NCBI GenBank assembly: GCA_017601395.1
Contig: JAFNIQ010000007.1
Coordinates: 1-51,410 of the forward strand
Source: Candidatus Brockarchaeota archaeon
GTDB lineage: Archaea; Thermoproteota; EX4484-205; JAAOZP01
Direction of reading: 5' to 3'
Length of the DNA: 51,410 nucleotides
Shown: in pieces, positions 33,254 to 41,776 of the stretch
Layout: each line of letters opens with the position of its first letter
Numbering within the stretch: the stretch's first letter is position 1
Program-made: the position numbers and the translations under genes
Notes under the pieces: generated by a model
Told to the model about the DNA's origin: nothing
What the model saw: the letters and a program-made list of their open reading frames with translations, nothing else
Databases searched by the model: none

Positions 33254-35074
33254 CTATAGTTCTTCAAACTCGTATTCTTCAGGCTTCCTCGGAGCCAGCC
33301 TTTCTCTCGCGCGAAGAATTTTAAACACTATGATTATAACCACTATTAAAAAGGCTCCGATTATTATGAGAACCACGTTCAGCGACATTGGTATCCTTAT
33401 GGTTACCTCTCTCTCCGTCAGGAAGCTTACCTTAACAGTCGCCGAGTATCCCAGGTTGGTTACTGTGAGCGTCAGCTCCCCGCCGGCAACCCTGCTTATG
33501 TTAACAGTGCCGCCTGACGCGGTGACATACTTGGCCTGAGTATTATTCGTGAAGACAACCTTCAACTCGGCACCCTCTATGGGCATTGAAAACGGGTCGA
33601 CCACCTTCACGGATCCGCTTACAACGTTGCATGAAACCCTGATCTCCTTAGGCTCATTGACATAGACTATCATAGCCTCGTCGAGAACATTCAACCCTGC
33701 GTATTTAACCATCGTCAGCCTAAGGTCTCCCCCTGTTACCCAGAAGCCTCTTAAAGTCCCGTTGTAAACAGTGTTGTTGGGAAGCGTGCAAAGGTAGAAT
33801 GAGGGTTGTAGCGGAGCATTATCCTTATCAACGAAGCTCAGGTTAACCAGGTATTCCTTCCTATACTCTGCTGTCAGCCCAAGGTCTCCTTCAACAGTCA
33901 ACGCTAGCTGTGGAGAAAAAGTTGTCGAGCCTTCCTGCTTCCATCCGGTGAACACGTATCTAACACCTTCAGTAGGACGATGTATTTCCTGTGCCCTAAG
34001 GGTCTTAACGCCATACGTAGTGTAGAAAACCACCCCGGTTTCATCTGTTATTATCTGGCTTTCACCATCCAGCTCAACCGTTACACCGGGCGTGCTGAAC
34101 ACGCTTATCTTGGCAAGCCTGGCTGTGAAACTAGCCTGGCCGAAATTGTTATCTTCATCCGAGTCGTGAAACACGTTAAGCGCTTTAACCCATACTTTTA
34201 CAACGTGGCTGCCCTCGGTAACGTTTGGGATAATTTTCTCAAAGCGCACCCAGTCTGATTCAACCATAGGGGTTTTGAGCCCAAGCTGGCTGCCAGTAGT
34301 GTTCACGATCAAAGCATCGTCAAGCATGATGGTTATCAAGTAGTCCGGAATAGCCGCGTCCCCCTTGTTTCTCAACACTAGGATTAGAGTCAAGTTGGAG
34401 CCTGCGATGAGGCTCTTCTTATCCAAGTAGACTCCTTCAAGCGCGACGTCGCACCTAGTTGCCCAGTTGTCAGGAGAGGAGGCAACGCCCCAGCTGGACG
34501 GGTTGCTGAGAAGAGCGTCAGTAGGCCAAGAATAGTTAACCCCTACTCCGGAGGCGATCAGGGCGAACCCTAGTGTTTTAGGCGTGTTAGGATAAACATC
34601 CAGCTTCGACAACGGTATGGCCAGCTCAATAGTCCAGGAAACAGTTCCGTTAACAACCCTTAGGAGGATGTCGCCCGCAGGCTCCTCAAGCCATTCCTCC
34701 CCATGCCCGTAGAAGTATCTTAACACGCCCGACCTATTCACAGCATATCTAGTCGTGCTGACCGTGAGGATAGTGCTGTTTAAAAAACCAGTGTTAAACA
34801 GGAGGTCAACCGTTCTGCAAGCGTTGTTCAAAACTACTGTGAAAAACAGGTAGCTGTTATTATGGACAGCATACGCCTTCCCCCAGGGTAGGCTTAGCTG
34901 TTCAACGGGATACTCGCCTGGTGAAACAACCCCGTCTATCCTCGGGCTTCTGTAAAGCGGGATGCTTAGCTCCGACTCAGCTGAAACCCGTAGAGGCAAG
35001 TATACAGCTGCAACAAGAATGATTATAAGCAGTATCGCCGCGCTGCTTGCAGCTGCTCCCCTAAGCCGCTTCAT
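33254..35074 (-). CDS. Membrane-anchored extracellular protein with DOMON/CARDB-like domains
   Basis: The 606-residue protein has an N-terminal signal or anchor (RRGAA-type basic start, then ILLIIILVAAVYLPL) and a C-terminal transmembrane helix (NVVLIIIGAFLIVVIIIVF) with a short charged cytoplasmic tail. Residues of about 35-195 resemble the carbohydrate-binding family 9/DOMON fold (PRIDGVVSPGEYP start). About 205-315 is a CARDB-like beta domain (LRNKGDAAIPDYLI). Repeated immunoglobulin-like segments follow (EVTPVTVELDG, then TGWKQEGSTTF). Several N-x-S/T sites are present. It is likely a cell-surface or envelope protein binding a glycan or peptide. No enzyme motif is visible. Confidence 0.85.
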   Translation of the reverse strand: MKRLRGAAASSAAILLIIILVAAVYLPLRVSAESELSIPLYRSPRIDGVVSPGEYPVEQLSLPWGKAYAVHNNSYLFFTVVLNNACRTVDLLFNTGFLNSTILTVSTTRYAVNRSGVLRYFYGHGEEWLEEPAGDILLRVVNGTVSWTIELAIPLSKLDVYPNTPKTLGFALIASGVGVNYSWPTDALLSNPSSWGVASSPDNWATRCDVALEGVYLDKKSLIAGSNLTLILVLRNKGDAAIPDYLITIMLDDALIVNTTGSQLGLKTPMVESDWVRFEKIIPNVTEGSHVVKVWVKALNVFHDSDEDNNFGQASFTARLAKISVFSTPGVTVELDGESQIITDETGVVFYTTYGVKTLRAQEIHRPTEGVRYVFTGWKQEGSTTFSPQLALTVEGDLGLTAEYRKEYLVNLSFVDKDNAPLQPSFYLCTLPNNTVYNGTLRGFWVTGGDLRLTMVKYAGLNVLDEAMIVYVNEPKEIRVSCNVVSGSVKVVDPFSMPIEGAELKVVFTNNTQAKYVTASGGTVNISRVAGGELTLTVTNLGYSATVKVSFLTEREVTIRIPMSLNVVLIIIGAFLIVVIIIVFKILRARERLAPRKPEEYEFEEL

Positions 35075-35134
35075 AACTCCTACGCGTAGGGAAACTCTTA
35101 AAAAGATTTTTTTGCAGCCGGAAAACAGTGGTTC

Positions 35135-36334
35135 GTGTTGAAAGAGGCATGCGTGCTGGCGTATTCAGGGGGTTTGGACACTTCAGTCATGATACCTTGG
35201 ATAGGGGAGAAATATGGAATGGATGTTATCGCCGTCCTCGTCGACGTCGGTCAGAAAGAGGATTTTGAGGCCGCTGTTGAAAGGGCTGAGAGGCTTGGCG
35301 CAGCAGAGGTTGTTAAAATAGACGCTAGGAGAGAGTTTGTTGAACAATATGTTTTAAGAGCTATTAAGGCTAACGGCCTGTATGAGGGTGTTTATCCAAT
35401 GGGCACTTCTCTTTCAAGACCCTTGATAGCATCAAAAATCGTCGAGGTGGCTGAGAAAAAAGGTGCTTCAACAGTTGCTCACGGCTGCACTGGGAAGGGT
35501 AACGACCAGGTTAGGTTCGAAGTGTCAATAAGATCGCTGAACCCTAGGCTTAGAATCCTCGCGCCCGTCAGGGAATGGGGATTAAGCAGAGATGGAGAGG
35601 TTGAATACTTGGAGAAGAAGGGTGTTAAAATGGACCGTGGGAAAAGCAGATTCAGCATAGACGACAATCTTTGGAGCAGGTCTATTGAGGGCGGTGAACT
35701 TGAGGACCCGTGGGTTGAGCCACCTGAGGAGGCATTCGTCTGGAGCAGACCAGTATCTAAGGCCCCGGATGAGCCGGAGTACTTGATTCTTGAGTTCGAC
35801 AAGGGTGTTCCGACAAGACTGAACGGGAAGAGGCTTGACCCTGTTGAATTAATACTACAGGTTAACAGAGTTGCTGGGTCACACGGCTTCGGTAGGATAG
35901 ACCACATGGAGGATCGCGTGGTTGGAATAAAGTCCAGAGAGGTTTATGAGGCTCCTGCAGCGTTAACCATAATAAGGGCACATCAGGATCTTGAGAAACT
36001 CGTGTTAACAAGGCTTGAGCTGGAGGAGAAGAGGAGGCTTGAAGCGACATGGGCTTGGCTTGTCTACTCAGGGTTGTGGTTCGAGCCTTTAAGAAGCGCT
36101 ATTGAAGCATTCATAGACTTCACGCAGGAGAATGTTGACGGCGAGGTTAAGGTTAAGCTGTTTAAAGGAGCGGCGTTAATCGTTGGAAGACGCTCTGCGA
36201 AATCGCTCTATGATGAGAAGAGAGCAACCTACTCATCCCTGTCAAGGTTCGACCAGACCTTGGCGGACGGTTTCATACAGCTCTGGGGTCTTTCAACCGT
36301 GAGGGCGAACGAGGTGCGTTATCGTAAAAGCTAA
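35135..36334 (+). CDS. argG: Argininosuccinate synthase
   Basis: The 399-residue enzyme begins with the ATP pyrophosphatase P-loop LAYSGGLDTSV, and has VAHGCTGKGNDQVRFE and DDNLWSRSIEGGELEDPW, all family signatures. It joins citrulline and aspartate in arginine synthesis. The start is GTG 35135 (TTG 35138 is equally possible). It is divergent from the surface protein and directly precedes lysW with its own promoter between them. No argH is seen in the window. Confidence 0.96.
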   Translation: MLKEACVLAYSGGLDTSVMIPWIGEKYGMDVIAVLVDVGQKEDFEAAVERAERLGAAEVVKIDARREFVEQYVLRAIKANGLYEGVYPMGTSLSRPLIASKIVEVAEKKGASTVAHGCTGKGNDQVRFEVSIRSLNPRLRILAPVREWGLSRDGEVEYLEKKGVKMDRGKSRFSIDDNLWSRSIEGGELEDPWVEPPEEAFVWSRPVSKAPDEPEYLILEFDKGVPTRLNGKRLDPVELILQVNRVAGSHGFGRIDHMEDRVVGIKSREVYEAPAALTIIRAHQDLEKLVLTRLELEEKRRLEATWAWLVYSGLWFEPLRSAIEAFIDFTQENVDGEVKVKLFKGAALIVGRRSAKSLYDEKRATYSSLSRFDQTLADGFIQLWGLSTVRANEVRYRKS

Positions 36335-36335
36335 A

Positions 36336-36343
36336 TTTATAAG
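36336..36343 (+). promoter_or_regulatory. TATA-like box for lysW operon
   Basis: ATTTATAA begins just at the argG stop codon and lies about 28-35 nt before the lysW ATG at 36371. It suggests that the LysW operon has a promoter separate from argG. Confidence 0.5.
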
Positions 36344-36370
36344 CAGGAACATGTGGAATCTTCAACACTC

Positions 36371-36544
36371 ATGAAGACGGAATGCGAGGAGTGCTTAGCG
36401 GTGTTCGAAGTCCCTGATGACGCGATAGTGGGTGAAGTAGTGACCTGCCCAGAGTGCGGGTCAGACCTTGAAATAATAGAGATAAGTGGCGGCACAGTTA
36501 AGACGAGGAAGATTCAGCTTTCAGGCGAAGACTGGGGCGAGTAG
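36371..36544 (+). CDS. lysW: LysW amino-group carrier protein
   Basis: A 57-residue acidic protein with a zinc ribbon C5-x2-C8 and C26-x2-C29 and the diagnostic C-terminal EDWGE. In the LysW pathway the gamma-carboxyl of the last Glu is joined to alpha-aminoadipate or glutamate, and the intermediate rides on this carrier to lysine or ornithine. ATG 36371 gives the standard N-terminus. An upstream in-frame start at 36353 would add six residues ahead of the ATG. It is the first gene of the cluster; lysX follows after 9 nt. Confidence 0.95.
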   Translation: MKTECEECLAVFEVPDDAIVGEVVTCPECGSDLEIIEISGGTVKTRKIQLSGEDWGE

Positions 36545-36553
36545 GCGTAGAAA

Positions 36554-37408
36554 TTGCCTTTAAGCATTTTTTATGACCAGATAAGGTTTGAAGAGAAGGA
36601 GCTTTTCAAAGCCGCTGAAAACCTTTCTATACCATTCAAAAAGCTGAACGTCGACGAGTACTCATTCACACTCGGCAGGAGGGTGCCTGAGCTCCAGGAT
36701 GTTGACGCGGCCCTCTTGAGATGCGTATCCTACTTTAAGTCACTCCATTTCTCAAGCTACCTTGAAGGGGTTGGAATAACGTCGGTAAGCTCCTTCAAAA
36801 CACTGCAGATAGCTGGCAACAAGCTCTTCACAACTGTTGAGCTCATGAAGAACAACGTGAAAACCCCTTTCACGGTAGTCTCCTTCTCCTACCAGTCTGC
36901 CCTAGACTCCTTCAGCAAGACAGGCTACCCGGCGGTGTTGAAACCCGTCATAGGAAGCTGGGGAAGACTAATCTCCCTTATAAAGGACAGGTATACTGCT
37001 GAAGCAGTGCTTGAAGACCGTTTATACATGTTTCCACTCTACCAGGTGTTCTACGTGCAGGAGTATGTTGAGAAGCCTGGCCGAGATATTAGGGCCACGG
37101 TAATAGGGGACGAGGTTGTTTCCGCAATATACAGGGTTTCCCCACCAGACCAGTGGAAGACAAACATAGCTATAGGCGGAAAAAGCGAGAAGGCAGAGGT
37201 CACCCACGAGCTTTCCGAAGTAGTGCTTAAAGCATCCAGAGCGGTAGGTGGAGAAATAGTAGGGATCGACGTGATGGAAAGCCCTAAAGAAGGCTATGTT
37301 GTTAACGAGGTTAATCCTACGCCTGAGTTCAGGGGGAGCATGGAGGCCACCGGCATTAACATTCCCGAGAAGATTCTCAAGTACCTTGTGTCCAAAATGA
37401 GAAAATGA
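36554..37408 (+). CDS. lysX: LysX/ArgX-type LysW--amino acid ligase
   Basis: The 284-residue ATP-grasp enzyme has an N-terminal domain (TTG start at 36554, RLxFEEKEL), KPVIGSWGRLISLIKDR in the central ATP-binding lobe, and VVNEVNPTPEFRGSM at the C-terminus, the metal-binding Asn/Glu set. It attaches aminoadipate or glutamate to LysW. The following lysY is about 2.5 kb away, because a decayed cassette interrupts the cluster. Substrate specificity (LysX against ArgX) cannot be resolved by eye. The argG neighbour favours at least an arginine role. Confidence 0.93.
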   Translation: MPLSIFYDQIRFEEKELFKAAENLSIPFKKLNVDEYSFTLGRRVPELQDVDAALLRCVSYFKSLHFSSYLEGVGITSVSSFKTLQIAGNKLFTTVELMKNNVKTPFTVVSFSYQSALDSFSKTGYPAVLKPVIGSWGRLISLIKDRYTAEAVLEDRLYMFPLYQVFYVQEYVEKPGRDIRATVIGDEVVSAIYRVSPPDQWKTNIAIGGKSEKAEVTHELSEVVLKASRAVGGEIVGIDVMESPKEGYVVNEVNPTPEFRGSMEATGINIPEKILKYLVSKMRK

Positions 37409-37487
37409 GCCTGTCACAGAATTACAGTTCATCTTTTAAAGCAAGACGAGCTTATTTCAGAAGGAATATGATGAAGAGGAGGGCACC

Positions 37488-38540
37488 GTGCGGCTCGACT
37501 GTAAAAACTGTTTCTACTTCGCCAAGATCTTTGTCATGGTTGCTCAGCCGGTTGTCTCGCACTTTCATGTAAAAGAGGCATATGTTATAGTGGAATAACT
37601 TCTCCAAGGATCTTCTGTAGGCTTAAGACTTACTGCCCGTTTAGAACCAAGGACAGGACTCCAGTTCAGCTTCCCGCATCTGGATAGAAAACCCATGACT
37701 ATGGTTTGCTTTCAAAAGTTTGTTTCGAGAATTGACATGACCGATCCCAGATCTTGGTTCTGGAAGCACGGTATTGAATTCCCAGCGATTTTCGTTTCTT
37801 TGGGAGAAATTCTACTTAACAAAAAAAGTATTGAATGAGGCTCTAAAGGGGTTACACGATTACTTGGGATTCAATGGAAGAATCTTTCTATCCTTGGTTA
37901 TGCCCGACGAACTCATCGATAAGCTATCCACCAAGGATTACCTTAAGCTAATTGGAGATCTTAGGCCCGATGCTACCATGATCCCGGATAAATTATACTT
38001 ACAGTGACGACCCCTTGTTCTATCTTGGTCGCAAACGACTTCCTTAAACTGGATACACCTCTAACAGGTTTGGTTAAGGGTGCTAATGCTCTGCAAATAG
38101 ATTTTGTTTTAGGAAGCAGATAGAGATGGGTTATGTTTCATTTGCCATACCCGCGAGGGAGCTTTTTAGAGAAGGTCAATTAAGCCCCTCTTTTCCAAAC
38201 AATCCCGTTGAAAACGCCCTATGGAGTCTAAAGAAGACTTAGGACCAATTTTGAGCTAACCATATATGGAGTTGGTGGGAAGCTGAAATATGAACAGTTA
38301 AGTTAAACTAATCTTTCATGGTTCCTAGACGCAAAGCACTGACTCTACTTTAGAAACGGGATACCATTCATGCTTAACGATCCAGAGGTTAGGTTTGAAG
38401 AATGCGATCGTGAAGTCTGTAAGGGAATGAGCCTTAGGAGATTATTGATCTTATGCTCAACGATAAGGAAGCAGGTTTTAGGATACTATTCCTCCACAAC
38501 CTGTTAGATATGCAGAGGGCCTTCCAAAAGAGGGGTTGAA
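37488..38540 (+). pseudogene. Decayed TGT-superfamily gene, second copy
   Basis: Conserved blocks in shifting frames match the intact gene at 21820-22884: LDCKNCFYF near the start, DPRSWFWKHGIEFPAIFVSL, then KGLHDYLGFNGRIFLSLVMP and LRPDATMIPD in one longer frame (about 37774-38007), and TPLTGLVKGANA, TIYGVGGKL and LNDPEVRFEECD further on. Many stop codons and frameshifts separate them. The zinc motif reads ECDREVC instead of ECNCKAC, so the middle Cys is lost. It begins at GTG 37488 behind a purine-rich site. Gene order is the same as in the intact element. Confidence 0.8.
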
Positions 38541-38549
38541 AAGAAGGTA

Positions 38550-39431
38550 ATGGGTGGTGGAACTAGAGTAGGACAATGGAAAGAGAGGTTTTTCGAGAGT
38601 GAGATAGAGTTGAGGGAGCATTTAAAGAGGGAGCCTAAATCTGCAGAGAATATGGAAATGAGGTCTCCCACGTTATTGCAAGCTTTGGAGAATATGAAGT
38701 ACGTGGAACAGAGGAAGGATATGAGTTGCTCAAAGGAGAAGAAGTTATAGGAATTTAAGAATCCATAACTCAGGGTGATAAGATCCTCTTTGAGTTAAGC
38801 CATGCAGCATATCTAGAGGCATCCGAGAGAGATACTAGGGAAATACTTGCTCCTGAAAAAAAGCGGAGCTGTGTGGCTTAATAGCATCGGATGGTGGTCT
38901 CTATATGAGTGAAAAGTACCACCATCACCGTATATATCTCACCTCAGCAGATGGAGAAGTGGCTAAGCATTATGAAGAACTATTTGAGAAAACTTATCAT
39001 AAGAGACCACATAGATATAAATATGAACCGTCGTCATTCCCTCATTACTCTGAAGAAGTAGAGGATAGGGGGCATATTTTTGACCTGTGGGACCTTGGAA
39101 TTAAAGGATCACCTTATGAGTTCCATGCGCCAAAAGAACACTTGGACCTAAAGGGCGCGAGGACTTATCTTAGGGGCTTTTTCACTGGAGATGATGGTGT
39201 TGCTATGTGGTATGAGAAGCCCCAGGATAGGATACGTTTCTTCATACGCTTTAACTCCAAGTATGGAGAGGGATTAGAGGAGATAAGAAGTCTACTTATA
39301 GATTTGGACTTTCATCTCTTGAAATTCACGAGTATCATAGGGAGGATGGAACCTATTACTTTTTTGGAATCCGTGAAGAAGAACACTTAAAATTCATAGA
39401 GGCGATTTACGACCTTGGCTTCGGGCCTTGA
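38550..39431 (+). pseudogene. Decayed LAGLIDADG gene, second copy
   Basis: Starts with MGGGTRVGQWKERF, which matches MGGGSAIRQYERRF of the intact protein, and then loses frame near 38750. The first LAGLIDADG helix survives as LCGLIASDGGLY (about 38870-38910). The longest remaining frame (38905-39390) carries the second as YLRGFFTGDDG, in which an extra Asp and a missing Asn alter the motif. A last shift leads to YYFFGIREEEHLKF and a stop at 39429-39431. At least four disruptions separate it from the intact relative. Confidence 0.82.
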
Positions 39432-39604
39432 AGGATTTCGTCAAATCTTTGGGTTGTGAAATTATAAAGAGAGGTATTGCTGAAGAAGTAGCTGGTTACG
39501 AGTTGCGGGGAAGTGTTGAGGAGCTTAAAATCAATGATGTTGACGTGGGATACGATGGGGTTTACGTGTACTTGGGGTTGAATCAAGCTAAGTGTTCATT
39601 CTAA
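39428..39604 (+). pseudogene. C-terminal remnant of the cassette's third gene
   Basis: An unbroken 58-residue frame, from TTG 39428 to a stop at 39602-39604, matches the C-terminus of the protein at 20182-20874: LKDFVKSLG, GIAEEVAGYELRG and GVYVYLGL line up with VKNFIHSLS, GLAKHIVGYKLF and KVYVRLAT. The other 170 or so residues are deleted. It overlaps the end of the LAGLIDADG remnant by a few bases. This gives the same three-gene order as the intact element and shows that the third protein belongs to the unit. Confidence 0.72.
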
Positions 39605-39912
39605 ATGTCCTCTTATCCATATACACTGTTTACATTTCGTGAAGATAGGGGTGACTAATGTTTGAATACAGTCAGCAAAAGCTTCTGCCTACTCCTCTGG
39701 AACCCTGTTTCAGCGCGCGCTACGCGGATGGCTTGCGTGTCTAATCCGAAAAGGTTGTGAAAAATATAGTAAGCCATCGGTTGAGTCTAGCATGCGTCTG
39801 GCTCTAGTTAAACCCGGAGAAGCCTATAGCACGCTGGAGAAAATATGTCCTACTGTGCAGCAGAGGAGAAAAAGATTCTTAAACACCTAGTTTGGAGGAT
39901 TATGAGGTAAGG
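39605..39912. other. Gap between the decayed cassette and lysY
   Basis: No gene is supported. I see no tRNA fragment, inverted repeat or attachment duplicate here that would mark the right edge of the decayed cassette. An odd GC-rich patch (CAGCGCGCGCTACGCGGATGG) at about 39712-39732 stands out from its AT-rich surroundings. The promoter for lysY, if it needs one, must be in this gap, because the cassette separates it from lysX. Confidence 0.35.
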
Positions 39913-40968
39913 TTGGTTAAAGTAGCGGTGTACGGGGCAAGCGGGTACGTCGGAGGAGAGCTGCTTAGAATACTTCTATCGCACAGTAGTGTGGAAATCA
40001 CCGCGGCCACTTCTAAGAGGTTCAGCGGCATGCCTGTTCACAAGGTTCATCCAAACCTTAGGAAGGTTTGCCAGATGAGCTTCGTAGAGCCTAAGGTTGA
40101 GAACGTGGCTAATGCGGAAGTTGTCTTCACAGCACTTCCACATGGCCAGTCTACACACGTGGTTAAAACGCTTCTCGACAGGGGTTTGAAGGTGATAGAC
40201 TTGGGAGCGGATTTCAGGCTTAAAGACCCTTCTGCCTACGAGAAATGGTACGGGTTTAAACATCCCTACCCTGAGCTTCTGGAGAAGGCTGTCTACGGCC
40301 TGCCGGAGCTTCACAGAGACGAGATAAGGACTGCTAGTCTGATAGCAGTACCGGGCTGCATGGCTTCGGCGAGCATACTGGCACTAGTGCCCCCTGTTAA
40401 GAACGGTCTGGTAGACAGGAGCCAGATATTCATAGATGCTAAAATAGGCTCGTCGGGAGCCGGCTCCTCGCCAACCTTAGAAGGATACCATCCGGAGAGG
40501 TATAACGTGGTTAGGCCATATAAGCCGGCTGGGCACAGGCATGTCGCCGAGATAGTTCAAGAAGTTTCGAACGCTGCTGGCGGAGGAATAGTCATAGGCT
40601 TCTCGCCGCATTCTGTAAACATTGTGAGGGGGATACTTGTAACTGTTCACGCACGTCCATCCGGAAGGCTCCCGTCCTTTCCAGACCTGTGGAGGTGCTA
40701 CAGGCAGGCTTACGACAAGGAGCCGTTTATAAGGCTCGTAAGGGATCCGACGATGGTGCACGGCCTGCCTGATCCAAAGTACCTGATGGGCTCGAACTTC
40801 GCCGACATAGGTTTCGAGATAGACGCTGACTCTAACAGGGTAATCCTGTTCGCAGCCATAGACAACCTGGTTAAGGGGGCTGCTGGAAACGCTGTCCAGT
40901 GCTTCAACATTATCTTCGGTTTCGATGAGAAGGAGGGTTTAACCTTCCCAGGTCTACACCCGGCGTGA
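39913..40968 (+). CDS. lysY: LysY/ArgC-type LysW-acyl phosphate reductase
   Basis: About 351 residues from TTG 39913 (MVKVAVYGASGYVGGELLR). An earlier TTG at 39892 is possible. The Rossmann motif YGASGYVGGELL and catalytic Cys in VPGCMASASIL (C149) with the His in KPAGHRHVAEI identify the N-acyl-gamma-glutamyl-phosphate reductase family in its LysW-linked form. It reduces the LysW-bound acyl phosphate to the semialdehyde with NADPH. It is followed by lysZ ten bases later. Confidence 0.94.
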   Translation: MVKVAVYGASGYVGGELLRILLSHSSVEITAATSKRFSGMPVHKVHPNLRKVCQMSFVEPKVENVANAEVVFTALPHGQSTHVVKTLLDRGLKVIDLGADFRLKDPSAYEKWYGFKHPYPELLEKAVYGLPELHRDEIRTASLIAVPGCMASASILALVPPVKNGLVDRSQIFIDAKIGSSGAGSSPTLEGYHPERYNVVRPYKPAGHRHVAEIVQEVSNAAGGGIVIGFSPHSVNIVRGILVTVHARPSGRLPSFPDLWRCYRQAYDKEPFIRLVRDPTMVHGLPDPKYLMGSNFADIGFEIDADSNRVILFAAIDNLVKGAAGNAVQCFNIIFGFDEKEGLTFPGLHPA

Positions 40969-40978
40969 GTGTTTGAAG

Positions 40979-41776
40979 ATGATAGTGGTTAAAGCAGGAG
41001 GAGCCCTGCTTGAAGAGGGCCCTCTTGAGAAGATAGTTGCGGACGTGGCTGAATACTCTAGAAGAGAGAAGGTCGTTTTCATCCACGGGGGTGGAGCGGA
41101 AGTGACGGAGACCTGTAGAAGGATGGGTATTGAACCGAAGTTCGTTGTCTCCGCCAGCGGGATGAGGAGCAGGGTGACCGACTGGGAGACGATGCAGGTT
41201 TACCTTATGACTATGGGGAGGCTCAACAAGCTCGTGGTCTCAAAATTTCTCAGGATGAATGTTAACGCTGTCGGCTTAACCGGTGTAGACGGGGCTCTGG
41301 CAAGCGCCAACAGAAAGGAGAAGATACTTGTCAAAAGAGAGGACGGCAGGAGAATACTCATGGACGGTGGGTTCACAGGGAAGATTGACAGGATTAACGT
41401 AGCCCTTTTGAAACTGCTCCTTGACAACGGCATTCTGCCGGTTCTAGCACCAATAGCCCTAGGCAAGGAGTTTGAGCCTCTCAACGTCGACAGCGACGCT
41501 TTCGCAGCCAAGGTTGCTTCAGCACTGGGGAGCAGCCTGCTATACCTTACGAACGTTGAGGGTCTTCTCGTAGACGGTAAGCTCGTCGAGTCGCTGACGA
41601 TGGCTGAAGCCTCGGTTCTTCTTCCAAGCATAGGCCACGGCATGATGAGGAAGGTGCAGTCAGCCGTGGAGGCGCTTCAAGAAGGGGCTGCTTCAGTGAG
41701 AATATCCTCCGGGCTCGTTGATAAGCCTGTTTCAAGCGCGCTGGAGAAAAAACTTGGGACACTCATATTTAAATGA
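40979..41776 (+). CDS. lysZ: LysZ/ArgB-type LysW-amino acid kinase
   Basis: About 265 residues. The start is ATG 40979 (MIVVKAGGALLEEG). TTG 40973 is two codons earlier. VVKAGGALL and IHGGGAEVTE bind phosphates, and LTNVEGLL near the C-terminus is the substrate loop of the amino acid kinase fold. The length is the family norm. It phosphorylates the LysW-linked side-chain carboxylate ahead of LysY. The stop overlaps the lysJ start. Confidence 0.95.
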   Translation: MIVVKAGGALLEEGPLEKIVADVAEYSRREKVVFIHGGGAEVTETCRRMGIEPKFVVSASGMRSRVTDWETMQVYLMTMGRLNKLVVSKFLRMNVNAVGLTGVDGALASANRKEKILVKREDGRRILMDGGFTGKIDRINVALLKLLLDNGILPVLAPIALGKEFEPLNVDSDAFAAKVASALGSSLLYLTNVEGLLVDGKLVESLTMAEASVLLPSIGHGMMRKVQSAVEALQEGAASVRISSGLVDKPVSSALEKKLGTLIFK

